This document shows positions 14,518 to 22,440 of a DNA stretch of 37,247 nucleotides, piece after piece; position 1 is the stretch's first letter; every line of letters starts with the position of its first letter. Source of the stretch: DATBIO01 sp036556965 (GTDB lineage: Bacteria; Acidobacteriota; Vicinamibacteria; Fen-336); contig DATBIO010000138.1 of assembly GCA_036556965.1 (NCBI GenBank), positions 1-37,247 of the forward strand. Direction: 5' to 3'. A model generated the notes under the pieces. That model was not told the origin of the DNA. It saw only the letters and a list, made by a program, of their open reading frames with translations, and did not search any database. A program made the translations under genes and the position numbers.

Positions 14518-15354
14518 TCAGGGGCGTCGCTCCGCCAGCAGCCCCCGGATCCCCTCGCGAATGGACTCCTGTAGCTCTCGCGGGACTTCGGGCAGAGGTG
14601 CCGATCCGCACAACCGCAGCGTTTGCCGCAGGGAATCGCAGGCACCCTGGCAGCGTGGACAGCCCACCACATGGCGCTCCATCTCGGCGCACGCCTCGGG
14701 CGCGATCTCGCCCTCGAGGTGCCGGGAGAGCAGCCCGACGACGTCCGGGCACACGCCGGAACCCGCGGGCCCGGCCGGGCTGCCCGGGGCGGCCGCCAGC
14801 AGCGGGGCGAGACGCTCGCGGACGGAGGCGCGCGCCCGGTGCAGCCGGCTCTTCACGGCCGCCACGCTCAGCCCGGTCACCTCCGCCACCTCGGCCGCGG
14901 GAAGCCCCTCCACGTCGCGGAGCACGAGGACCTCGCGATGCCCGGGCTCCAGCGCGCCGATGGCACTCTCGAGCGCGGAACGGATCTCCCGGTCCGCGAG
15001 CTGTCGCTCGGGATCGGGAGAGGTGTCCGCCGCCCGCCTGGCCGCCGCGGGCTGCGACTCCAGGGAGACGACCTCGGGCGCGAAGACGCTGCGCCTCCGG
15101 GACTTGATGCAGAAGCTGCGGGCGATGGTGTAGAGCCAGGTCGACACCGACGAAGCGCCGCGAAAGCCGCGGAGGGCCCGGGCCGCCGCCAGGAGCGTCT
15201 CCTGCAGGACGTCCTGCGCGGCCTGGGGGTCCCCGCACATCCGCATCCCGAACCGATAGACGTGGGGCTGGTACTGCTTCAGGAGCGCGTCGAGCGCGTG
15301 CGGATCGCCCTCCCGGGCGGCCAGGAGCAGCGTGTCGTCGGCGGCGTCGGGCAC
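14518..15354 (-). CDS. ECF sigma factor fused to a C-terminal zinc-binding anti-sigma-like domain
   Basis: A 278-aa protein. Sigma region 2 (about residues 20-90) includes DVLQETLLAAARALRGFRG and STWLYTIARSFCIKSRRR. Region 4 (about 130-180) includes LEPGHREVLVLRDVEGLP and the helix-turn-helix LSVAAVKSRLHRARASVRERL. After a Pro/Ala linker comes a zf-HC2/ZAS module with the motif H228-x3-C232-x2-C235 (HVVGCPRC), which in separate anti-sigma factors binds zinc and often senses thiol oxidation. An in-frame TAA just upstream leaves the GTG at 15354 as the first start. It precedes the efflux operon and probably controls it. The fusion implies self-inhibition or sensing within one chain. Confidence 0.88.
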   Translation of the reverse strand: MPDAADDTLLLAAREGDPHALDALLKQYQPHVYRFGMRMCGDPQAAQDVLQETLLAAARALRGFRGASSVSTWLYTIARSFCIKSRRRSVFAPEVVSLESQPAAARRAADTSPDPERQLADREIRSALESAIGALEPGHREVLVLRDVEGLPAAEVAEVTGLSVAAVKSRLHRARASVRERLAPLLAAAPGSPAGPAGSGVCPDVVGLLSRHLEGEIAPEACAEMERHVVGCPRCQGACDSLRQTLRLCGSAPLPEVPRELQESIREGIRGLLAERRP

Positions 15355-15435
15355 GCCCGATTATCCCCAACGCGGGGCCGCCGCGAGAGGGAAGGCGGAG
15401 CGTCCGCGCGTCCGTGAGTCGACAGAAGGAGTGGA

Positions 15436-15648
15436 CTACCGCGCCTTCTCCGGACTCCTCGGGCCGCCCACGTCCACCGCCGGGACCGCCGGGGCCTCCG
15501 CGCCCGCGGGCGCCGGCCCGCCGGCCGCCTTCCGCGCGTCGTGGTCCGCCAGCAGGCGCTCGACCGCGCCGATCAGCCACGGGCCGCGGAAGCCCGCGGC
15601 CAGGCACCGGCGGATGTCCTCCACCTCTTCGTCGCTGAGCATCGGCAT
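15436..15648 (-). CDS. Small acidic/Pro-Ala-rich hypothetical protein
   Basis: A 70-aa frame beginning MPMLSDEEVEDIRRCLAAGF and continuing RGPWLIGAVERLLADHDARK, which reads like two amphipathic helices, then a Pro/Ala/Gly-rich tail. It lacks a membrane segment or signal. The ribosome site is weak before either candidate Met (15648 or 15642). It lies 81 bases before the ECF sigma gene on the same strand, so it may be first in that operon. No family is recognised; the ordered N-terminal half argues for a real gene. Confidence 0.55.
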   Translation of the reverse strand: MPMLSDEEVEDIRRCLAAGFRGPWLIGAVERLLADHDARKAAGGPAPAGAEAPAVPAVDVGGPRSPEKAR

Positions 15649-15939
15649 GAGGCGCGGAGGCTAGCCCCCTCGCGGGTCCTCGCAGGTCCGGCACGCGAGC
15701 CCCGCATGTCGCGGGGCCGGCCGCGGCCCCGGTGGTGGGACGTTTCCGCGCCAGGGCGCGTCCTGCCTTCTTGTTTCCCCTTTGTATCCAATGATTTGGA
15801 CGAAGTTTCCTCTTTTCCGCGGGCACCGTCCGTTGGTAGACTCCCGCCTCTTCCACCGTACCAAAGCTAACCGTCGGTCAGCCGTCCCTGGGGGGCTGCT
15901 GTCCCTGTTCCTTGACCACTTGAAACGAAGGCTGGTGAC
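15649..15939. other. Divergent intergenic region with lower GC
   Basis: A stretch of about 290 bases between the minus-strand 15648 gene and the Asp-box protein. It contains a GCCCCGC/GCGGGGC hairpin (15699-15717), then an unusually AT-rich block (about 15768-15815) for this genome. The plus-strand promoter is probably in the right half. I see no gene. Confidence 0.5.
15834..15842 (+). promoter_or_regulatory. Extended -10-like element before the Asp-box gene
   Basis: TGGTAGACT fits TGnTAnnnT, about 100 bases before ATG 15940. It overlaps a TTGGTA...TACCAA inverted repeat (15833-15838 and 15859-15864). No clear -35 is present. Confidence 0.35.
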
Positions 15940-18900
15940 ATGAGCACAAGTGCCTGGCGTGTGTCGGCTCTGGCGTTGATCGTCGCGGTCGCGCCCCTCG
16001 CGCCGTTCGCGTGGGCGCAATCGGAGCCGGAACGGCCCGACGACAACACGGCGGAAGTGGAGGAGATGAGGCAGGCGGAGAAGGCCAGCCTCCGCTCCAG
16101 CGAGGCGGAGCCCGAAGCCCTGCCGCCGGGCGCGGAGAAGGACGATCCCACGTACCGGCAGCAATGGCAGCGCAAGGCGTGGGGCGTCACCACGCCCACC
16201 TTCCGCCAGAACGCCATCAAGCAGGGCAAGGACCACTCCAGGAAGAAGCACGCGCGCGGGCCGCGCTGGGTCAACATCGGGCCCACGGGCGCCGAGTTCG
16301 ACCAGAACGGCAGCTTCACGGGCAAGGTGAAGGACAGCGGGCGCGCGCGCGCCATCCTTCCCCATCCCTGGGATCCGGACGTCGTCTACTTCCTGACCTC
16401 CGGCGGCGGGCTCTGGCGCACCGACAACTGGCGGTCGAGCAACACGAGGTGGAGGGTCCTCACCGACGACCTGCCGACCACGGGGGGCGGCTCGGTGGCC
16501 TTCGGCCGGAATCCCAACACGCTGTACCTCGGCCTGGGCGACCCGTACGACCAGATCCTGGTCGGCGGCGCCATGGTGAAGTCCAGGAACGGCGGCCTCG
16601 ACTGGAAGGACCCGATCGAGCTCGGCAGCGCGGTCTCCGTTCGTGACGTGAAGGTCGATGCCGGCACCCACCGGGACATCGTGCTGGTGGCCACGGACAG
16701 CGGCCTGTACCGTTCCGCGGACGAGGGCGAGACCTACGCCGAGATCGCGACCTTCGCGGGCATGTCGGTGTGGAGCATCGAGCGCACCAGCGCGGGCTGG
16801 CTCGCCTCGGCCCAGCCCTGCCCCGTGGCCGCCGTCGGCCTCTTCTGCGGACAGCCCACGACCCTGTTCCTGTCCACGGACCGCGGGGCCACCTGGGCTC
16901 CCATCTCGAACGCGGGCGGCGTGTTCGCGGGGGCCGGCCGCACCACGCTGGGCGTGGCCAAGCCCGGCGAGGCCGTGGTCTACGCCTACGCCAACACCGT
17001 CACCGACGCGCAGCTGCAGGACGTCTACCGCTCCGCGGACGGCGGGCAGACCTGGGTGGCCAACGGCGTCAACGCCACCAAGGCCCCCACCAACCCCGTG
17101 GCGGGCATGACCAACATGAACATCTGCCACGGGCAGTGCTGGTACAACCAGATGATCCTGGTGGACCCGCAGGACTCGACGCGCAACACGGTGTGGATCG
17201 GCGGCGACCTGGCCTCGGCGCGGACCCGGGACGGAGGCGCGAGCTGGACCATCGAGACCTGGTGGCTCTACAGCCAGTTCCCGGCCCTCCGCTACGCGCA
17301 CGCGGACTTCCACGCCGCCGCCTTCAAGAAGACGGGCACGCCCACCCTCATCCTGGGCAACGACGGGGGGATGAACATCAGCACGGACGACGGCGCCACC
17401 TTCAGCAGCGAGAAGAACACGGGGCTGGTGTCGCACCTGTTCTACACCGTCGCCGGCAGCCCCCACTTCCCGAACCTCGTCATCGGGGGCACGCAGGACA
17501 ACGGCACGCGCCTCCGCACCGACAACGGGACCGTCTACAACCAGGTGATCGGCGGCGACGGCATGGGCACGGCCCTGAGCCAGGCCAACACCAACACCTC
17601 CATGGGCAGCGCGCAGGGCTCCAGCATGCGCACCAACCTCAGCAACACGCCGCCCGAGGTGTTCCAGAACTGGGTGGCCGCCACCACCGGCCTGGCCGAC
17701 GTGGGCTTCGGCTTCTTCACCGCCATCGTGCCCGCCCCCGCCAGCCTGGACCCCACGGGACGGGTGTTCTTCCACTTCTCGAACGCGCGCGTGTGGCGCA
17801 CCAACAACGGCGGGCTCAACTGGAACCTGATCGCCTCCGCGGTGGTGGTGCCCTCGCCCGGCCTGCCCACCACGCGGCGCTTCCGCTCCAGCCCCTACAA
17901 CCTCGGGGTGAGCCCCACCGACCTGAACCGAATCGCGGTGGGCGCGGCGGGCGGCTTCCTCGACATCAGCACCGACGGCGGCGCCACCTGGACGGACATC
18001 GACCTCATCACCCTCGTGCCCGGCTACCAGGGCTTCGTGACCAACGTGACCTGGCAGGACAACCAGAACCTCTGGATCACCGCGGTGGCGCAGGCCCCCG
18101 GGGCGGTGCGCGTGATCAAGGCCTCCATCGCCACCCCCGACGCCCCCTGGTCCACCGCCACCTTCACCCCCATGCAGGAGGGGCTCCCCGACCTGCCCGT
18201 CACCCGCGTGTACTTCGACCCGCGGGACCCCGGCCGCAACACCATCTACGCGGCCACCCACGTGGGCATCTACCGCACCGTGGACGGCGGGGCGAGCTGG
18301 GACCCCTTCGGCTCCGGGCTCCCCACCGTGCGCGTCAACGACGTCTACATGCCGCCGGACGGCGGGTTCATGCGCATCGCCACCTACGGCCGCGGCATCT
18401 GGGAGCTGCCCCAGCTCGAGCTGGTCAGCGCGGAGCTCTCCGACGACGACCGCAACTGCGACCGCGACGGCATCCTCGACAACGGGGAGAGGGGCGAGCT
18501 CACCATCCGCCTGAAGAACCAGGGCAGCAACACCGTGAACCACGTGAAGCTCACGGTCAGCTCCAGCAACCCGCACGTGACGTTCCCCCACGGCCGCGTC
18601 GTGTACTTCCCGCCCATCCAGGGGCGCGGCGAGCGCTCGGACTCCATCCGCGTGGCCCTGAACGGCGCGGTGGGCCTGGAGTCGACGGACTTCACCATCG
18701 AGATCGAGTCCCGGGACCTGGGCCTGCCCGACGCCCTGACCGTCACCTCGACGCACTCCCTGAACTACGACGACCGGCGGTTCGCCTCCGCCACGGAGTC
18801 GGTGGAGTCCTCCCGCAACGGCTGGACGGTGGGCGGCGACCCGGTCACCTCGCCCAACATCGCGGCCTGGCAGCGGCGCGCCCTCTCCCCCATCCGCCAC

Positions 18901-19407
18901 GTGTGGTGGGGACCCGACAACAACGGCCAGCGCGACGGCGAGAAGCTGGACCTCCCCGACGAGCAGTTCCTCGTCTCCCCCACCCTGCGCGCGGGCTCCT
19001 CCCCCCTGGTGGTGTCCTTCGAGCACCGCCACGCCTTCGAGAACGGCGGCTGGGACGGCGGCGTCATCGAGATCAGCACGGACGACGGGACGAGCTGGAC
19101 GGACGTAGGGACTCCGCTCTACAACGGCGTCACCAACCCCGGCACGGACGCGCCCATCGGCGCCAGCCGGCCGGCCTTCGTCGTCCGCAGCGCGGGGTGG
19201 CCGGCCTTCGTCAACGCCAGCCTCGACCTGGGCACGGCCTACGCGGGCCAGGAGGTCAGGCTCCGCTTCCGCATCGGGGCCGACAGCTCGACGGGCGCCC
19301 CCGGCTGGGAGATCGACAACATCAACGTGTCCGGGATCACCAACACGCCCTTCACCGCGCAGGTGCCGGAGAGCGGCACCTGCCACGGCCACTTCGCGTC
19401 CAACTAG
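15940..19407 (+). CDS. Secreted Asp-box (BNR/sortilin-like) beta-propeller protein, 1155 aa
   Basis: A signal peptide (about residues 1-27, ending FAWAQ) leads into a large propeller of the glycosidase/sortilin (VPS10-like) type. At least nine Asp-box motifs of the form S/T-x-D-G-x-T/S-W/F are visible, such as STDRGATWAPI, SADGGQTWVAN, STDDGATFSSE, STDGGATWTDI and TVDGGASWDPF. At about residue 839 a Ca-binding-like CDRDGILDNGE opens an immunoglobulin-like stalk. The C-terminal 230 residues form a jelly-roll or MAM-like domain (GAPGWEIDNINVSGI). Such proteins are surface or secreted. Enzyme activity is uncertain because Asp-boxes are structural. GAAGG upstream supports ATG 15940; a strong terminator follows, so it is a single-gene unit. 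Confidence 0.9.
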   Translation: MSTSAWRVSALALIVAVAPLAPFAWAQSEPERPDDNTAEVEEMRQAEKASLRSSEAEPEALPPGAEKDDPTYRQQWQRKAWGVTTPTFRQNAIKQGKDHSRKKHARGPRWVNIGPTGAEFDQNGSFTGKVKDSGRARAILPHPWDPDVVYFLTSGGGLWRTDNWRSSNTRWRVLTDDLPTTGGGSVAFGRNPNTLYLGLGDPYDQILVGGAMVKSRNGGLDWKDPIELGSAVSVRDVKVDAGTHRDIVLVATDSGLYRSADEGETYAEIATFAGMSVWSIERTSAGWLASAQPCPVAAVGLFCGQPTTLFLSTDRGATWAPISNAGGVFAGAGRTTLGVAKPGEAVVYAYANTVTDAQLQDVYRSADGGQTWVANGVNATKAPTNPVAGMTNMNICHGQCWYNQMILVDPQDSTRNTVWIGGDLASARTRDGGASWTIETWWLYSQFPALRYAHADFHAAAFKKTGTPTLILGNDGGMNISTDDGATFSSEKNTGLVSHLFYTVAGSPHFPNLVIGGTQDNGTRLRTDNGTVYNQVIGGDGMGTALSQANTNTSMGSAQGSSMRTNLSNTPPEVFQNWVAATTGLADVGFGFFTAIVPAPASLDPTGRVFFHFSNARVWRTNNGGLNWNLIASAVVVPSPGLPTTRRFRSSPYNLGVSPTDLNRIAVGAAGGFLDISTDGGATWTDIDLITLVPGYQGFVTNVTWQDNQNLWITAVAQAPGAVRVIKASIATPDAPWSTATFTPMQEGLPDLPVTRVYFDPRDPGRNTIYAATHVGIYRTVDGGASWDPFGSGLPTVRVNDVYMPPDGGFMRIATYGRGIWELPQLELVSAELSDDDRNCDRDGILDNGERGELTIRLKNQGSNTVNHVKLTVSSSNPHVTFPHGRVVYFPPIQGRGERSDSIRVALNGAVGLESTDFTIEIESRDLGLPDALTVTSTHSLNYDDRRFASATESVESSRNGWTVGGDPVTSPNIAAWQRRALSPIRHVWWGPDNNGQRDGEKLDLPDEQFLVSPTLRAGSSPLVVSFEHRHAFENGGWDGGVIEISTDDGTSWTDVGTPLYNGVTNPGTDAPIGASRPAFVVRSAGWPAFVNASLDLGTAYAGQEVRLRFRIGADSSTGAPGWEIDNINVSGITNTPFTAQVPESGTCHGHFASN

Positions 19408-19425
19408 GGCCGTAACGTCGCACGG

Positions 19426-19456
19426 AAGGGGCCCCGCTCCGGCGGGGCCCCTTTTT
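19426..19456 (+). terminator. Intrinsic (Rho-independent) terminator after the Asp-box gene
   Basis: AAGGGGCCCCGC (19426-19437) pairs with GCGGGGCCCCTT (19442-19453) around a TCCG loop, and the T run extends to 19456. This is a textbook terminator 18 bases after the stop and the clearest one in the window. Confidence 0.92.
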
Positions 19457-19579
19457 CTTGGCGGTACTCCTCCGGTGACCGGCCCGCGCGCGCGACGGCT
19501 CGTCTTCCGCGCGGGGTGGCGATACGCTCGGACCGCGGGCCGCCCTCGGCGCGCCGACGGGAGTCAAGGGAACACAGTG

Positions 19580-21280
19580 ATGGCAGGTCTCGCGCGCGGC
19601 GCCGCCCTCCCTCCGGGCGTGGCCCTCGTCCTTGCCCTCGCCGCCGTGCCCGCGGCCGGCCAGGACGCGGACGTGGCGGCCACCGTGGCCAAGGTCATCG
19701 TCGAGGCCCACCACCCGGAGCTCGTCTGGCCGGACATTCCCGACGTGGCCCCGGCGCTGGAGACGCTGTATGCCGGCGAGCCCGACCTGCTGTTCTGGTT
19801 CACGGGGGCGGAGCCTGCCCCCGGCCTGGCCGCGGCGGTCCAGGGGCTGGCCCTCGCCGCCGAGCACGGGCTCCACCCCGCCGACTACGACGCCGACCGC
19901 CTCGCCCGGAGCTGGGACGCCCTCCGCTCCGGAACGGAGACCGACCCGACGCAGCGCGCGCTCTTCGACCTGGCCCTGACCGTCAGCGTGGCGCGCCTGC
20001 TCTCGGCCGTCCACGTGGGCCGCGTCGATCCCGCCACGCTGAACTGGGGCTACGACCTCTCGCCCAAGAGGCTGGACCGCGCGGCGCTCCTGCGGGAGCT
20101 CCGCTCGGGGGTGGAGCTCGAGCACGCCCTGGCCCTGCTCGAGCCCCCGTTCTCCCACTACGCCCGCGCGCGCCGGACGCTGGCCAACTACAAGGCGAAG
20201 GCGGCGGCGGGCGAGCCCGAGCCCGTGCCCGACCTGCCGAAGGGCCGGAAGAAGATCGAGCCGGGAGCGCCGTGGGGTGGAGTGCCGCTCCTGGCCGCGC
20301 GCCTCCGGGTCTTCGGCGACCTGGACGCGGGCGCCCCCGCCGGTGCGCCGGTGGCGGAGGGGCCGCCGGCCTACGCGGGAGGGCTCGTGGACGCGGTCAA
20401 GGGCTTCCAGCGCCGGCACGGGCTGGAGGCGGACGGGGTGATCGGGCCGGGAACGGTGGCGGCCCTCAACGTCCCCCTGGCCGCGCGCGTGCGCCAGGTC
20501 GAGCTGGCCATGGAGCGCATGCGCTGGCTGCCGAAGATGAGCGACCGGCCGACGGTCTTCGTCAACGTGCCGTTCTACCGGCTCTGGGCGACCGACCCCC
20601 GGACCGGCGGCGAGCCCCTCCGCATGAACGTGGTGGTGGGCAAGTCGCTCCACCACCGGACGCCGCTGCTCGTGGAGCGGATGGAGTACGTCTTCTTCCG
20701 TCCCTACTGGAACGCGCCCTACGGCATCACGGTGAAGGAGATCGTGCCCCACGCCCGCCGCGATCCGTCGTACCTCGGCCGTGAGAACCTGGAGATCGTG
20801 GCCGGCGGAGACGAGAACGCGCCCGCCCTCCCCCCCACCCCCGCGAACCTGGCCAAGGTGGTGGCGGGCACCCTGCGCATCCGCCAGAGGCCGGGGCCGA
20901 AGAACGCGCTCGGCCTCGTCAAGTTCATCTTCCCGAACGACGAGAACGTCTACATGCACGGCACGCCGGCCCCGCAGCTCTTCGCCCGCGCGCGGCGCGA
21001 CTTCAGCCACGGGTGCATCCGCGTGGAGGACCCCACCGCCCTCGCCGCGTGGGTGCTGCGCGACCAGCCCGAGTGGCCCCGGCCGAGGATCGAGGCCGCC
21101 ATGCAGGCCGAGCGCCCGACGCGGGTGAACCTCGAGGAGCCGCTCGACGTGATCCTGTTCTACGACACCGTGCACGTGAACTCGGACGGCGTCGTGTTCT
21201 TCGTGGACGACGTCTACGGCGACGACCGCCAGCTCGACGCCGCCATCGAGCGGGGATACCCCTACCCCACGAAGGGCTAG
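19580..21280 (+). CDS. Murein L,D-transpeptidase, YcbB/LdtD type
   Basis: A 566-aa exported enzyme that should form 3-3 peptidoglycan cross-links in the periplasm. The signal peptide spans about residues 1-28 (VALVLALAAVPAAGQ). A helical scaffold domain follows, then a peptidoglycan-binding domain at about 267-300 (LVDAVKGFQRRHGLEADGVI). The YkuD catalytic domain comes next, with MHGTP and the active-site motif S476-H477-G478-C479-I-R-V, where Cys479 is the nucleophile. Order and length match LdtD (YcbB). AAGGGA (19566-19571) precedes ATG 19580, preferred to starts further up at 19475. A TACGCT -10-like box lies at 19523-19528. The downstream three-gene envelope set may share its promoter. 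Confidence 0.92.
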   Translation: MAGLARGAALPPGVALVLALAAVPAAGQDADVAATVAKVIVEAHHPELVWPDIPDVAPALETLYAGEPDLLFWFTGAEPAPGLAAAVQGLALAAEHGLHPADYDADRLARSWDALRSGTETDPTQRALFDLALTVSVARLLSAVHVGRVDPATLNWGYDLSPKRLDRAALLRELRSGVELEHALALLEPPFSHYARARRTLANYKAKAAAGEPEPVPDLPKGRKKIEPGAPWGGVPLLAARLRVFGDLDAGAPAGAPVAEGPPAYAGGLVDAVKGFQRRHGLEADGVIGPGTVAALNVPLAARVRQVELAMERMRWLPKMSDRPTVFVNVPFYRLWATDPRTGGEPLRMNVVVGKSLHHRTPLLVERMEYVFFRPYWNAPYGITVKEIVPHARRDPSYLGRENLEIVAGGDENAPALPPTPANLAKVVAGTLRIRQRPGPKNALGLVKFIFPNDENVYMHGTPAPQLFARARRDFSHGCIRVEDPTALAAWVLRDQPEWPRPRIEAAMQAERPTRVNLEEPLDVILFYDTVHVNSDGVVFFVDDVYGDDRQLDAAIERGYPYPTKG

Positions 21281-21352
21281 CCGTGCTCCGCGGGCCCGTG
21301 TGGGACCAAGGTCCTATTGCGGCCCCCGCCCCGGAAACGGAAGCTCAGGAGC

Positions 21353-21380
21353 CTCCCAGGAGCTCCCGCTCCCAGGAGCT
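21353..21380. repeat. 12-bp direct repeat of palindromic units before the DUF2780 gene
   Basis: CTCCCAGGAGCT occurs exactly at 21353-21364 and 21369-21380, start to start 16 bases. Each copy holds the palindrome CTCC-CA-GGAG, and a degenerate third copy lies just upstream. The array ends 19 bases before ATG 21400. It may be a tandem regulator site or an RNA structure. Confidence 0.5.
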
Positions 21381-21399
21381 GTCACGCGAAGGAGGTCCC

Positions 21400-21909
21400 A
21401 TGCGCACACTGGCCCTGATCCTCGCCGTTCCCGCCGCCCTCGCCTACGGGCAGTCCAACCCCCCTCCCGAGTCCCAGGCGCCCGCCGCCGCCCCTGCCGC
21501 CGCCGAGCAGGCGGCCCCGCAGACGGCGAGCCCGGAGCTGGTGGGCCAGCTCGCGAAGGAGACGGGCATCACCCCCGCCCAGGCCGAGGGCGCGGCCGGG
21601 GCCCTCTTCGGCGTGGCCAAGACGAAGCTCAGCGCGGACGATTTCGCCAAGGTCGCGGCGGCGGTACCGGACATGGACGCGCTCCTGAAGAAGGCGCCCG
21701 CCGCCGACGCCAAGGCCTCGGCGCTGGACCTGCTGGCGGGCAAGGCCGGCGCCTCGGGCCTCGGGGGCGCGGCCGCGGCCGCGGGCTCCCTGTCCAAGCT
21801 GGGCATCAAGCCGGAGACGATGATCAAGCTGGCGCCGGTGCTGGTGAAGGCCGTGGAGTCGAAGGGCGGCGCCGCGGTGGCCTCGCTCCTGGCGGGCGCG
21901 CTGAAGTAG
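21400..21909 (+). CDS. DUF2780 (VcgC/VcgE-like) exported protein
   Basis: A 169-aa protein with a signal peptide (residues 1-17, ending ALAYGQ), an Ala/Pro-rich spacer, and a DUF2780 domain of alpha helices: LVGQLAKETGITPAQAEGAAGALF, LSADDFAKVAAAVPDMDALL and ALDLLAGK, ending LLAGALK. The family is widespread in proteobacterial envelopes and has no known biochemical role. A near-perfect GAAGGAGGT ribosome site precedes ATG 21400. It is seven bases upstream of the glycine-zipper gene and forms a short operon with it and the DUF2092 gene. High expression is suggested by the ribosome site. Confidence 0.85.
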   Translation: MRTLALILAVPAALAYGQSNPPPESQAPAAAPAAAEQAAPQTASPELVGQLAKETGITPAQAEGAAGALFGVAKTKLSADDFAKVAAAVPDMDALLKKAPAADAKASALDLLAGKAGASGLGGAAAAAGSLSKLGIKPETMIKLAPVLVKAVESKGGAAVASLLAGALK

Positions 21910-21916
21910 GCCGGCG

Positions 21917-22417
21917 ATGCGACCCCGCATCGCCGCGTTCCTGCTGGCGCCCGGCCTCCTGGCTCTCGCCCTCCCCGCGGCGGGCCAGGCGCCGTCCCCC
22001 CAGCAGCTCGGCGTCTTCGTGTATCCGGCCCAGGGCCAGACCCCCGAGCGGCAGCAGGCGGAGGCCACGGAGTGCTACGGCTGGGCGCGGCAGCAGACGG
22101 GCATCGATCCCACCGCGCCCCCGCCCCAGGCGCCGCCCCCCGAGAAGCAGGGAATGGACGGCTCGGCCGTGAAAGGGGCGGCGGGAGGCGCCCTCGTCGG
22201 CACCGCCGTCGGCGCCATCGTCGGGGAGACGGGCGAGGGCGCGGCCATCGGGGCGATCGCGGGCGGCCTGCGTGGCCGCCGCATGGCCAAGAAGCAGCAC
22301 AAGGCCGAGCAGCAGCAGGCCGAGCAGCAGGTCCAGGCCCAGCACGCGAGCACGCAGGAGACCTTCCGCAAGGCCTACGGCGCGTGCCTGGAGGGCAAGG
22401 GCTACACCGTCAAGTGA
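21917..22417 (+). CDS. Exported glycine-zipper protein
   Basis: A 166-aa protein with a signal peptide (about residues 1-24, ALALPAAGQ). A conserved ECYGWARQQTG segment (about 52-62) precedes a glycine-zipper helix pair, GAAGGALVGTAVGAIVGETGEG and AAIGAIAGGLRGRRMAKK. It ends in a Gln-rich helix and a Cys-containing tail (YGACLEGKGYTVK). Glycine-zipper domains of this YMGG-like type insert in or span membranes; many are outer-membrane lipoprotein-like structural proteins. Here no lipobox is seen. It is coupled by short spacing to the DUF2780 gene and followed 23 bases later by DUF2092. Confidence 0.82.
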   Translation: MRPRIAAFLLAPGLLALALPAAGQAPSPQQLGVFVYPAQGQTPERQQAEATECYGWARQQTGIDPTAPPPQAPPPEKQGMDGSAVKGAAGGALVGTAVGAIVGETGEGAAIGAIAGGLRGRRMAKKQHKAEQQQAEQQVQAQHASTQETFRKAYGACLEGKGYTVK

Positions 22418-22440
22418 AGAGAGAGTCGAGGAAGGGAGGG

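Noticed and set aside
15661..19392. Very long minus-strand frame antisense to the Asp-box gene
   Set aside because: Long antisense frames are expected at this GC content. The product is His/Gly/Val/Arg-rich with no domain, while the plus strand has clear motifs and a signal peptide.
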